This document shows positions 39,406 to 47,823 of a stretch of DNA of 64,000 bases, one piece after another; position 1 is the stretch's first letter; each line of letters opens with the position of its first letter. The position numbers and the translations under genes are program-made. This DNA is from Micromonospora sediminicola (lineage in GTDB: Bacteria > Actinomycetota > Actinomycetes > Mycobacteriales > Micromonosporaceae): the NCBI RefSeq assembly GCF_900089585.1, contig NZ_FLRH01000003.1:4292501-4356500 (forward strand), read 5' to 3'. The notes under the pieces are model-generated. The model saw nothing but the letters and a program-made list of their open reading frames with translations, had not been told where the DNA came from and did not search any database.

Positions 39406-40320
39406 ATGATTCAGCACCTCACGATCCCGCGCGGTCCCATCAACCTCGCCGCGGACCTCCACCTGCCCGACAGCGCCGACGGCAGCGCACCGCTGCGCGC
39501 CGTGGTGCTCTCCACCCCGGGCAGCAGCGTGAAGGAGCAGATCGGCGCCAACTACGCCTCCCGTCTCGCCGCCCGGGGCATCGCCGCGCTCGTCCTCGAC
39601 CCCGCCCATCAGGGCCGGAGCGAGGGCGAGCCCCGCGACCTCGAAGACCCCTACCGCCGAGGTGAGGACATCTCCTACGCCATCGACATGCTCACCGCGG
39701 CCCCCGGCATCGACCCGCGGCGCATCGGCGTCCTCGGCATCTGCGCCGGTGGGGGCTACGCCGTGCACACCGCCCGCACTGATCACCGCATCAAGGCGGT
39801 CGGCACGGTCGTCCCCGTCGACATCGGCGCCGCGTTCCGCAGCTTCTCCCCGGACGGTCCGGCCGCAGCACTCGACACCCTCGCGGACGCACGGACCGAA
39901 GAGGCCCGCTCCGGCGAGACGACCCGCGTGAACTGGCTGCCCGACACCCTTGCGGACGCCACGGCAGCGGGCCTGACCGACATCGACACCACTCAGGCCG
40001 TCACCTACTACCGCACCGCGCGCGGCGGTAACGAACACTCCACGAACCGGCGCCTCCTGCGCAGCGACTCCCTCCTGCTGGGCTATGACGCCTTCCACCT
40101 GGCCGATCAGCTCATGACCCAGCCGCTGCAGGTCATCCTCGCCGGACGCCTCGGCAACACCGGCTCCTACGACACCGGCATGCAGCTGTGGAAACTGGCC
40201 CCCAACCCGGTCGACCTCATGGTGATCGACGGCGCCGGCCACTACGAGATGTACGACGAGCCCGCACACGTCGACGCCGCCGTCGAAAGGCTCACCAACT
40301 TCTACGTCAACAACCTGTGA
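39406..40320 (+). CDS. Dienelactone hydrolase-like alpha/beta-hydrolase
   Basis: 304 residues from ATG 39406 (AAGGAAG upstream). The nucleophile elbow is GICAGGG with Cys instead of Ser, as in dienelactone hydrolases, with His in GAGHYEMYD and oxyanion region STPGSSVKEQ. The insertion at 150-220 may be a lid. Such genes next to MarR regulators often detoxify esters or aromatic breakdown products. Divergent from marR. Confidence 0.86.
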   Translation: MIQHLTIPRGPINLAADLHLPDSADGSAPLRAVVLSTPGSSVKEQIGANYASRLAARGIAALVLDPAHQGRSEGEPRDLEDPYRRGEDISYAIDMLTAAPGIDPRRIGVLGICAGGGYAVHTARTDHRIKAVGTVVPVDIGAAFRSFSPDGPAAALDTLADARTEEARSGETTRVNWLPDTLADATAAGLTDIDTTQAVTYYRTARGGNEHSTNRRLLRSDSLLLGYDAFHLADQLMTQPLQVILAGRLGNTGSYDTGMQLWKLAPNPVDLMVIDGAGHYEMYDEPAHVDAAVERLTNFYVNNL

Positions 40321-40372
40321 GGCATCCAACCGGGCGACCCTGTGCGGTCACAGCACCAGAGCATCGAGGCAA

Positions 40373-40417
40373 TGTTCCCGCAGATCAGGCGCGGTGACGG
40401 CGTCACTTAACGTTGAA
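40373..40417. repeat. Direct repeat, left copy (possible attachment site)
   Basis: Matches 43054-43098 at 35 of 45 positions without gaps. The right copy spans the last five codons and stop of metH; this copy, read on the minus strand, still spells FNVK-stop against FNAK-stop in metH. It marks the left end of a small accessory segment. Confidence 0.6.
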
Positions 40418-40534
40418 CTGTCGCCGGGTGCCAGGCCGGCCGGGCAAAGGGCACCCAACCCCCGTTTGAGCTGCGCGAACATCAAAGGCATGCCGGGGCC
40501 CGCGGGACTGGCTCCAACCGACTACCGTCGACCC

Positions 40535-41029
40535 GTGCTCGATCCCGCAACTGTCTTCGACGGATCCGGTCCCCTTGAGGATCCGCTCACCGACGAGACT
40601 CTACGGGCGGTGGAAGCGCAGCTTGGATACCAGTTGCCGGCCGCGTACGTGGACCTCGCTCGTCGACACAACGGCGGCGCCTTCGCCCGTGACGCCCATC
40701 CTGCACCCAGCCGGACCTCATGGGCTCGGGACCACGTCGGCGTGTACACGCTCGCGGCGATCGGTCGAACTGCTGACTTCAGCCTCTGCGGCGAGCTCGG
40801 CAGTGCGTTCTGGGTAGCCGAATGGGGCTACCCCGCCATCGGCATCTACATGGCCGACTGCCCATCGGCGGGTCACGACATGATCGCCCTCGACTACCGC
40901 TCGCCAGGAGAGCCGGCCGTCGTACACGTCGACCAGGAGCGGAACTACCAGATCGCGGTCCTCGCCCCCGACTTCGAAACCTTCGTGGCAGGTCTCGTCG
41001 AGGAGTCCGAGTACGACGTGGACGACTGA
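40535..41029 (+). CDS. SMI1/KNR4 (SUKH) family protein
   Basis: 164 residues from GTG 40535, six bases after TACCGT (ATG 40490 is an in-frame alternative). LRAVEAQLGYQLPAAYVDLARRHNGGAF is the family start, with YTLAAIGR and PAIGIYMADCPSAGHDMIALDY following. SUKH proteins are often immunity partners of secreted nuclease toxins, but no toxin gene is next to it. It lies inside the segment bounded by metH-end repeats. Confidence 0.82.
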   Translation: MLDPATVFDGSGPLEDPLTDETLRAVEAQLGYQLPAAYVDLARRHNGGAFARDAHPAPSRTSWARDHVGVYTLAAIGRTADFSLCGELGSAFWVAEWGYPAIGIYMADCPSAGHDMIALDYRSPGEPAVVHVDQERNYQIAVLAPDFETFVAGLVEESEYDVDD

Positions 41030-41133
41030 TCGTCCGATCCGCGACGGTGTAGTTCAGCCGGCCAGACGTCGAAGCGGAACTTCGGGCGACTGTCCCGCTA
41101 CCAGCGTAGCGAACCGCCCGCGATCCAATCACG

Positions 41134-41535
41134 TCACATCGTCTTGGGCGCCGATCGGCGGCGTCTGCGCTCTTCCCAACGGGCTTGTCGCTCGGCATAG
41201 GCACGCCGCGCATCCGCCAGGCTGACCGGCCGTTCGGCGTAGGCACGCCGGGCATCCGTCAGACTGAGCGAACCGTTGGGGCCGCCTCGCACCGTGTCAG
41301 CGTCTTCGTCATCCTGCCCGTCGTCCTCCCAGCCGCAGGCGAAGCAAATCTCGAACTGACCTCGCCCCTCAAGCGTCGGGTGCCGACAGCAGGGACACGC
41401 GTACGGTTCGCCCCCCGCTTCAGCGACTACAGATCGCTGGTTCAACGCCTCGACGTACTGCTCAAACCACCTGGTGCGGCTCGTGAGTTCTTCCGCGGAC
41501 GGCCCCTCCTGCTGACCGGCATGCTCGTCCGTCAT
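41134..41535 (-). CDS. CPCC-family cysteine-rich protein with duplicated tail
   Basis: 133 residues from ATG 41535. The zinc-binding core is CPCCRHPTLEGRGQFEICFACGWEDDGQDD (residue 56 on), the CPCC domain. After it SLTDARRAYAER is followed by a second copy SLADARRAYAER, a 14-codon tandem duplication. CPCC proteins occur as immunity-like or accessory genes. Function unknown. Confidence 0.8.
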   Translation of the reverse strand: MTDEHAGQQEGPSAEELTSRTRWFEQYVEALNQRSVVAEAGGEPYACPCCRHPTLEGRGQFEICFACGWEDDGQDDEDADTVRGGPNGSLSLTDARRAYAERPVSLADARRAYAERQARWEERRRRRSAPKTM

Positions 41536-41766
41536 CTGCACCTCTCGCGTGTCGATCCAGTTCACGTATCGAGCTCAGCACAGAAGGGCTCCACCGCCGC
41601 AGGGAGGTGGTGCTACCGCGTTCGCTGAAACGTACCGTTCGCAACTCTGTCGACATGAACTGCCCGAGGCAGACAAGATCGTCTAGCCGGACGTGACACG
41701 CACGTCCTGAGACCCGCGGACCAATCTCGATAGACGGCCAAGAGCCAGCGTGGGTAGCTTCGCGCC

Positions 41767-42281
41767 GTGACGCGGCTCAAGCGGTATCGGTACGTCGGAC
41801 CACCAGAGATCTTGGCCCGACAGGTCGGTCCGGTGGGGATCGTCGTCGCCGACACACCAAGTGCGCTCGATATGTGGCTCGATGATCGGCGGACGACTGG
41901 GCTCGAAGAGCCTGCCACCTTCGTCGTCGACCGTCATGGCACGCTCCGGGTCGCGCCTCGCCAAAACGAGCATGTTGCCTGTGCTGCCGGGCAGGACGTC
42001 TTGGCCGCCGGAGAGATCACCTTCGCCGCGAGCAACACCGGATACGTCGTCCAAGCGGTCAGTAACCAGTCGACCGGCTACTGCCCAGACCCTGACTGTT
42101 GGCGGCAGTCGCCGCAGCACTTGATCGTCTCGGCATCCCACATCCAGGCGGCTTCACCGCCGCACTGACCTTCAGATGGTGCACAGCCTGCGGGCAACGC
42201 AACATCGTGCGAGACGACGACTTCGCCTGCGCTCTCTGCGATGGTGCCCTGCCACCTCACTGGAACTTCGACCCTGCGTGA
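41767..42281 (+). pseudogene. Frameshifted conserved zinc-ribbon protein
   Basis: The first frame (GTG 41767) encodes MTRLKRYRYVGPPEI... to NQSTGYCPDPDCW, then runs into unrelated sequence. The second frame (from 42099) continues with AAVAAALDRLGIPHPGGF and a zinc ribbon CTACGQRNIV...CALCDGALP to a stop at 42281. I recall these halves as one protein of about 170 residues in other actinobacteria. Total length 515 is not a multiple of three, so one base is missing or extra near 42100. The start is leaderless (TAGCTT six bases before). Confidence 0.78.
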
Positions 42282-42354
42282 CATTCCGTCAAGCCATGTG
42301 CCGGATAGACGCGGACAGCCGATGCCCAGGGCCTGCTCCACCCAGGAGCATGAG

Positions 42355-42834
42355 ATGGTGCCGTACGAGTATGAGAACCGGGACAGAGGGCGCGACGCGC
42401 TGAGAAGGGCACTGGCTCTCCTCACCGACCTCGATCCGCGGGTCCGTGAGCACGGTGCCGATGAAGTCGGCGACTGCCTTCGACGCTGCGCCGGCGACCA
42501 GGACGACACGGAGGTCGCCACGGCACGGCTGGTCGCGCTGACCGTCGCCGAGACGGATGAGCGTGTGCGCGAGTCAGCGTTGAATGCCTGCGCTGACGCG
42601 GCCACCACGTACGCGATGCCGCTGGCGGTGTTCCAGCCGCTAGCGCCGCTGTTGCCCAACCTGTCGGCAGAACTCACCGGGTATGTGCTGCTCATCCTTG
42701 GCCTGACACACGACCCGGCCGCCCGGCCGATCATCACGCCGTACCTCAACCATCCAGAGGCGTCTGTTCGGTTGGAGGCCAACGATGCGTTGACGGAGCT
42801 GTCAGCGCGGCGGCCGACGATCATCTATCCATAG
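42355..42834 (+). CDS. HEAT-repeat-like protein
   Basis: 159 residues from ATG 42355 with AGGAG seven bases upstream. Helical repeats (LLTDLDPRVREHGADEVGDCL; TVAETDERVRESALNACAD; YLNHPEASVRLEANDALTEL) match HEAT units. Probably protein-binding; no partner known. It lies inside the accessory segment, before the recombinase remnant. Confidence 0.75.
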   Translation: MVPYEYENRDRGRDALRRALALLTDLDPRVREHGADEVGDCLRRCAGDQDDTEVATARLVALTVAETDERVRESALNACADAATTYAMPLAVFQPLAPLLPNLSAELTGYVLLILGLTHDPAARPIITPYLNHPEASVRLEANDALTELSARRPTIIYP

Positions 42835-42869
42835 TTTTCACCCTTGCCCTGAGCCTGATCTTCACGCAC

Positions 42870-43025
42870 GTCCTGAGGCCCGAGGCGCTGTCCCTGTGCC
42901 TCGGCCACGCCGACCCCGGCTTCACGCTGCGGGTCTACACCCACCTGTTGCGCACCAGCGAGGACCGTACCCGCTGGGCGATCGACACTGCCTTCGGGCA
43001 GGGCCCCACGGCCCCGACGGCCTGA
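42870..43025 (+). pseudogene. C-terminal remnant of a tyrosine recombinase (phage-type integrase)
   Basis: The frame ending at 43025 reads VLRPEALSLCLGHADPGFTLRVYTHL followed by RTSEDRTRWAIDTAF (quoted in two parts). This is the LGHxDxxxTxxxYTH end of integrases, with the catalytic Tyr. The first part of the enzyme, including the R-K-HxxR residues, is missing. It lies 28 bases before the right-hand repeat at the metH 3' end, the usual place of an integrase next to its attachment site. Confidence 0.8.
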
Positions 43026-43053
43026 CCACGGCCTGAACGCCCCATCGGGAAAG

Positions 43054-43098
43054 TGTTTGCGCAGCTCAAGCCGGGTGATGGGGTCACTTGGCGTTGAA
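43054..43098. repeat. Direct repeat, right copy, across the metH 3' end
   Basis: Counterpart of the copy at 40373-40417. It covers the metH stop and last five codons, so insertion here would leave metH whole. Confidence 0.6.
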
Positions 43099-46000
43099 GT
43101 AGCTCGCCTCCGGGTGGTGGACGACGATCGCGTCGGTGGCCTGCTCCGGCACCAGCTGGAACTCCTCCGACAGCTGCACCCCGATCCGCTCCGCGCCCAA
43201 CAGCTCCACGATCTTCGCCCGGTCCTCCAGGTCCGGGCAGGCCGGATAGCCGAACGCGTACCGGCAGCCCCGGTAGTCGGTGCGCAGCAGACCCGCGAGG
43301 TCGGCCGGGTCGTCGTCGGCGACCGTGCCGCCGCCGGGCAGCACCAGCTCGGCCCGGATCCGCCGGTGCCAGTACTCGGCGAGCGCCTCGGTGAGCTGCA
43401 CGGACAGGCCGTGCACCTCCAGGTAGTCGCGGTACTCGTTGGCGGCGAACATCTTCGCCGTGTACTCGCTGATCGGCTGCCCGACAGTGACCAGCTGCAA
43501 CGCCACCACGTCGAGCTGCTCGCCCCGCGGCCGGAAGAAGTCGGCCAGGCACAGCCGGCGTTCCTGCCGCTGCCGGGGGAACGAGAACCGGGCCCGCTCG
43601 CTGTGCCCGTTCTCGTCCAGCACCACCAGGTCGTTGCCCTCGGAGTACGCCGGGAAGTAGCCGTACACCACGGCCGCCTCCAGCACCTGGTCGGAGATGA
43701 GCCGGTCCAGCCAGTAGCGCAGCCGGGGCCGCCCCTCGGTCTCCACCAGCTCCTCGTACGACGGGCCCTTGCCGCCCCGGGCGCCGCGCAGCCCCCACTG
43801 GCCCAGGAACGTGGCCCGCTCGTCGAGCAGCGCCGCGTAGTCGGCCAGCGGCACACCCTTGACCACCCGGGTGCCGAAGAACGGCGGCGTGGGCACGCCC
43901 ACCTCCACGGCCACGTCGGACCGCACGGAGGCGTCGTCCAGCTCGGGCAGCGCCTCGCGGACCATGGCCCGCTGCCGCTCGCGCCGTTCCCGGCGGGCCG
44001 CCAGCGCGGCCTCCCGCTCCGGGTCGACCATCGGCGCGCCGCCCCGCTTGGCCGCCATCACCCGGTCCATCAGGGACAGCCCCTCGAACGCGTCCCGCGC
44101 GTAGTGCACCTGGCCCGGGTAGACCGAACGCAGGTCGTCCTCGACGTACGCCCGGGTCAGCGCCGCCCCGCCGAGCAGCACCGGCCAGCGCTCGGCGACA
44201 CCCCGCTCGGCCATCTCGGCCAGGTTCTCCTTCATGATGACCGTGCTCTTGACCAGCAGCCCGGACATGCCGATGGCGTCGGCCCGGTGTTCCTCGGCCG
44301 CGTCGAGGATCGCGGCGATCGGCTGCTTGATGCCGATGTTGACCACGTCGTAGCCGTTGTTGGACAGGATGATGTCGACCAGGTTCTTGCCGATGTCGTG
44401 CACGTCGCCCTTCACGGTGGCGAGCACGATCCGACCCTTGCCGTCGTCGTCGGTCTTCTCCATGTGCGGCTCCAGGTAGGCCACCGCGGTCTTCATCACC
44501 TCGGCGGACTGGAGCACGAACGGCAGCTGCATCTGCCCGGAGCCGAACAGCTCGCCGACCACCTTCATGCCGTCCAGCAGCAGGTCGTTGATGATGGACA
44601 GCGGCGTGCGGCCCTCGGCCATCGCGGTGTCCAGGTCGGCCTCCAGGCCGTTGCGCTCGCCGTCGACGATCCGCCGCTTGAGTCGCTCGTCCAGCGGCAG
44701 CGCGGCCAGCTCCTCGGCCCGGGTGGCCCGCGCCGACGAGGCGTCCACGCCCTCGAAGACCTCGATGAACCGCTGCACCGGGTCGTAGCCCTCACGGCGG
44801 CGGTCGTAGACCAGGTCCAGCGCCACCTCGCGCTGCTCGTCGGGGATCTTCGACATCGGCAGGATCTTGCTGGCGTGCACGATGGCGGAGCTGAGGCCGG
44901 CCTGGGCGCACTCGTGCAGGAACACCGAGTTGAGCACCTGTCGGGCCGCCGGGTTCAGACCGAACGACACGTTGGAGATGCCGGCGGTGAAGTTGACGCC
45001 CGGGTAGCGGGCGGCGATCTCCCGGATCGCCTCGATCGTCTCGATGCCGTCGCGGCGGGTCTCCTCCTGCCCGGTGGCGATCGGGAAGGTCAGCGCGTCG
45101 ATGAGGATGTCCTCCCGGCGCAGCCCCCACCGGCCGGTCAGGTCGTCGATCAGGCGGGCGGCCACCCGTACCTTCCACTCTCGCGTGCGGGCCTGGCCCT
45201 CCTCGTCGATGAGCAGCGCCACGACGGCGGCGCCGTGCTCCCGGACCACCGGCATGACCCGCGCGTAGCGGGAGTCGGGGCCGTCGCCGTCCTCGAAGTT
45301 GACCGAGTTGACCACGCACCGGCCGCCGAGCATCTCCAGCCCGGCCTCGACGACCGCCGGCTCGGTGGAGTCCAGCATGATCGGCAGGGTGGACGCGGTG
45401 GCGAACCGACCGGCCAGCTCCCGCATGTCCTGCGTGCCGTCGCGCCCGACGTAGTCGACGCAGAGGTCGAGCAGGTGCGAGCCGTCCCGGGCCTGGCTGC
45501 GGGCGATCTCCACGCAGGCCTGCCAGTCGCCGGCGAGCATCGCCTCGCGGAACGCCTTCGAACCGTTGGCGTTGGTCCGCTCCCCCACCATCAGGATGCT
45601 GGCGTCCTGGGCGAACGGCACGTGGTGGTAGATCGAGGAGACGCCGGCCTCCGGCTGGGGCTCCCGGGCCGCCGGCCGGCGCCCGCCCAGGCGCTCCACC
45701 AGCATCCGGATGTGCTCCGGCGTGGTGCCGCAGCAGCCGCCGATCAGCCCGACGCCGTAGTCGTCGACGAACCGCTCCAGCGCGTCGGCCATCTCCTCCG
45801 GGCCGAGCGGGAAGTAGGCGCCGTCGGCCGTCAGCACCGGCAGGCCGGCGTTCGGCATCACCGACACCGGGATACGCGAGTGCTGCGCCAGGTAGCGCAG
45901 GTGCTCGCCCATCTCGGCCGGGCCGGTGGAGCAGTTGAGCCCGATCAGGTCGACCCCGAGCGGCTCGATCGCGGTCAGCGCCGCCCCGATCTCGCTGCCC

Positions 46001-46599
46001 AGCAGCATGGTGCCGGTGGTCTCGACCGCCACCTGGCAGATGATCGGCACGTCCCGGCCCGCCGCGTCCCGGGCCCGCTTCGACCCGACCACCGCGGCCT
46101 TGACCTGGAGCAGGTCCTGGCAGGTCTCGATGATCAGCGCGTCCGCCCCGCCGGCGATCAGGCCGGCGGCGTTCTCCTGGTACGCGTCGCGCAGCGAGGC
46201 GTAGCTCGCGTGCCCCAGCGTGGGCAGCTTGGTGCCCGGCCCCATCGAGCCGAGCACGAAACGCGGCTGCTCCGGCGTGGCGAAGGCGTCGGCCGCCTCC
46301 CGGGCGATCCGCGCCCCCGCCTCGGAGAGCTCCCGGATCCGCTCGGCGATGCCGTACTCGGCGAGGTTGGGCAGGTTGGCCCCGAACGTGTTGGTCTCCA
46401 CGCAGTCCGCGCCGGCGGCCAGGTAGGCCTCGTGCACGCCGCGGACCACGTCCGGCCGGGTGACGTTGAGGATCTCGTTGCAGCCCTCGAGGCCGTCGAA
46501 GTCGTCCAGGGTGAGGTCGGCTGCCTGGAGCATCGTCCCCATCGCGCCGTCGGCGATCAGGATCCGGTCCGCCAGCAGGTCACGCAACGAAGTAGGCAC
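43084..46599 (-). CDS. metH: Cobalamin-dependent methionine synthase MetH
   Basis: 1171 residues. The homocysteine domain has the zinc cysteines in NCSTGP and GGCCGTTPEH. The methyltetrahydrofolate domain begins VGERTNANGSKAFR. The B12 domain has DVHDIG with the lower-ligand His-734. The activation domain has YFPAYSEGND and CRYAFGYPACPD for SAM. It transfers methyl groups from methyl-THF to homocysteine via B12. GTG 46599 follows TAACCT by six bases, so the mRNA seems leaderless, and no cobalamin riboswitch is visible. Confidence 0.97.
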   Translation of the reverse strand: MPTSLRDLLADRILIADGAMGTMLQAADLTLDDFDGLEGCNEILNVTRPDVVRGVHEAYLAAGADCVETNTFGANLPNLAEYGIAERIRELSEAGARIAREAADAFATPEQPRFVLGSMGPGTKLPTLGHASYASLRDAYQENAAGLIAGGADALIIETCQDLLQVKAAVVGSKRARDAAGRDVPIICQVAVETTGTMLLGSEIGAALTAIEPLGVDLIGLNCSTGPAEMGEHLRYLAQHSRIPVSVMPNAGLPVLTADGAYFPLGPEEMADALERFVDDYGVGLIGGCCGTTPEHIRMLVERLGGRRPAAREPQPEAGVSSIYHHVPFAQDASILMVGERTNANGSKAFREAMLAGDWQACVEIARSQARDGSHLLDLCVDYVGRDGTQDMRELAGRFATASTLPIMLDSTEPAVVEAGLEMLGGRCVVNSVNFEDGDGPDSRYARVMPVVREHGAAVVALLIDEEGQARTREWKVRVAARLIDDLTGRWGLRREDILIDALTFPIATGQEETRRDGIETIEAIREIAARYPGVNFTAGISNVSFGLNPAARQVLNSVFLHECAQAGLSSAIVHASKILPMSKIPDEQREVALDLVYDRRREGYDPVQRFIEVFEGVDASSARATRAEELAALPLDERLKRRIVDGERNGLEADLDTAMAEGRTPLSIINDLLLDGMKVVGELFGSGQMQLPFVLQSAEVMKTAVAYLEPHMEKTDDDGKGRIVLATVKGDVHDIGKNLVDIILSNNGYDVVNIGIKQPIAAILDAAEEHRADAIGMSGLLVKSTVIMKENLAEMAERGVAERWPVLLGGAALTRAYVEDDLRSVYPGQVHYARDAFEGLSLMDRVMAAKRGGAPMVDPEREAALAARRERRERQRAMVREALPELDDASVRSDVAVEVGVPTPPFFGTRVVKGVPLADYAALLDERATFLGQWGLRGARGGKGPSYEELVETEGRPRLRYWLDRLISDQVLEAAVVYGYFPAYSEGNDLVVLDENGHSERARFSFPRQRQERRLCLADFFRPRGEQLDVVALQLVTVGQPISEYTAKMFAANEYRDYLEVHGLSVQLTEALAEYWHRRIRAELVLPGGGTVADDDPADLAGLLRTDYRGCRYAFGYPACPDLEDRAKIVELLGAERIGVQLSEEFQLVPEQATDAIVVHHPEASYFNAK

Positions 46600-46768
46600 A
46601 GGGCCAGGTTAGTGCGCGCGGGGACGGCCCGGTCACACCAACGGAGGCATCCCACATAGTGTCAGGCGGATCACGGCGTACCCTTCGTCCGGTTCGCCCG
46701 GGTGGTCCGGCCGGGCGACCGGCGCGGCCGACGGGCCGGCTCCCGCGGCGGCACGTAGGCTGACGGAC

Positions 46769-46843
46769 GTGAAGGACATCAGGGACGCGACGGGTCGATC
46801 ACGCGGCGCCGCTCCCGACGAGCAGGGTGAGGTGACGGCGTGA
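46769..46843 (+). CDS. Possible 24-codon leader ORF before the PAC2 gene
   Basis: A GTG at 46769 sits seven bases after TAGGCT (46756-46761) and starts VKDIRDATGRSRGAAPDEQG; the frame ends in a TGA that overlaps the GTG of the PAC2 gene (GTGA). It would be the first ORF on a leaderless mRNA and couple translation to the next gene. The peptide has no known relatives that I can name. Confidence 0.45.
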   Translation: MKDIRDATGRSRGAAPDEQGEVTA

Positions 46844-47709
46844 CCGAGTTCGACGGGCTGCCGGTTCTGCGCTCCCCGGTCGCCATCGCGGCCTTCGAGG
46901 GCTGGAACGACGCCGCGGACGCCTCGACCGCCGCCGTGGAGCATCTGGAGCAGGTCTGGCAGGCGCGGCAGGTGACCGAGCTGGACCCGGAGGACTTCTA
47001 CGACTTCCAGGTCAGCCGGCCGACCATCACCATGGCTGACGGGGAGACCCGCCGGGTCGAGTGGCCGACCACCCGTTTCATGGTGGCCAGCCCGGACGGC
47101 ACCGAGCGCGACGTGGTGCTGATCCGGGGCATCGAGCCGAGCATGCGCTGGCGCACCTTCTGCGAGCAGGTGCTGGAGATCTGCCACAGCCTGGAGGTCG
47201 AGCGGGTGGTGCTGCTCGGCGCGTTGCTGGCCGACGTCCCCTACACCCGGCCGCTGCCGATCAGCGGCAGCGCGTCGGACGCCGACGCGGCCAAGCGCTA
47301 CCAGCTCACCCCCACCCGGTACGACGGCCCGACGGGCATCGTCGGCGTGCTGCACGACGCCTGCACCCGGGCCGAGGTCGACGCCGTGTCGTTCTGGGTG
47401 CACGTGCCGCACTACGCCAACAACCCGCCCTGCCCGAAGGCGACGCTCGCGCTGCTGCACCGGGTCGAGGAGGTGCTCGACCTGCCGGTGCCGATGGCCG
47501 ACCTGGCCGAGGAGGCCGCCGAGTGGGAGCAGCGGGTGCGCAGCGCTGCCGAGCAGGACGCCGAGCTCGGTGAGTACGTGCGCGAGCTGGAGGAACGGGT
47601 CGGCGACGCCGGCATCACCCCGTTGACCGGGGACGAGATCGCCCAGGAGTTCGAGAAGTACCTGCGCCGCCGCGGCGGTTCCGCCGGCCCGACCGCGGGC
47701 TCCTGGTAG
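46840..47709 (+). CDS. PAC2-family protein (proteasome assembly chaperone-like)
   Basis: 289 residues. LRSPVAIAAFEGWNDAADAS, VVLIRGIEPSMRWRTF, VVLLGALLADVPYTRP and SFWVHVPHYANNPPCPKA are blocks of the PAC2 family, named after a eukaryotic proteasome assembly factor. The bacterial members have no proven role in assembly. GTG 46840 overlaps a short leader ORF. A terminator hairpin follows. It lies 33 kb from prcBA but in the same window. Confidence 0.88.
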   Translation: MTEFDGLPVLRSPVAIAAFEGWNDAADASTAAVEHLEQVWQARQVTELDPEDFYDFQVSRPTITMADGETRRVEWPTTRFMVASPDGTERDVVLIRGIEPSMRWRTFCEQVLEICHSLEVERVVLLGALLADVPYTRPLPISGSASDADAAKRYQLTPTRYDGPTGIVGVLHDACTRAEVDAVSFWVHVPHYANNPPCPKATLALLHRVEEVLDLPVPMADLAEEAAEWEQRVRSAAEQDAELGEYVRELEERVGDAGITPLTGDEIAQEFEKYLRRRGGSAGPTAGSW

Positions 47710-47720
47710 CTCTTTTCGTC

Positions 47721-47752
47721 GAAGCCGGGCCCTCTTGCCGGGGCCCGGCTTC
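47721..47752 (+). terminator. Terminator after the PAC2 gene
   Basis: A perfect 12-bp stem (GAAGCCGGGCCC with complement) and an 8-base loop, 11 bases beyond the stop codon, preceded by CTCTTTT. Confidence 0.8.
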
Positions 47753-47782
47753 TTCGTGTCCGGGGTGGCGCCGTCACACCCT

Positions 47783-47804
47783 CTAGGGCATCCTAGGAAC
47801 CTAG
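47783..47804. promoter_or_regulatory. Three CTAG-centred half-sites before the gntR gene
   Basis: CTAG occurs at 47783, 47793 and 47801, giving CCTAGG and CTAG repeats directly before the GntR start region. CTAG is rare in this genome, so the cluster may be the autoregulatory operator. Confidence 0.5.
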
Positions 47805-47823
47805 CTGTTCTGAGGAGGCGGGC

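Noticed and set aside
43057-46659. 1200-codon open frame opposite metH
   Set aside because: It mirrors metH on the other strand, has no family motif and is rich in His, Arg and Gln as expected from reversed high-GC codons.
46600-46700. Cobalamin riboswitch before metH
   Set aside because: metH seems leaderless, with TAACCT six bases before its GTG, so there is no 5' leader to hold one, and no B12-box sequence is visible.
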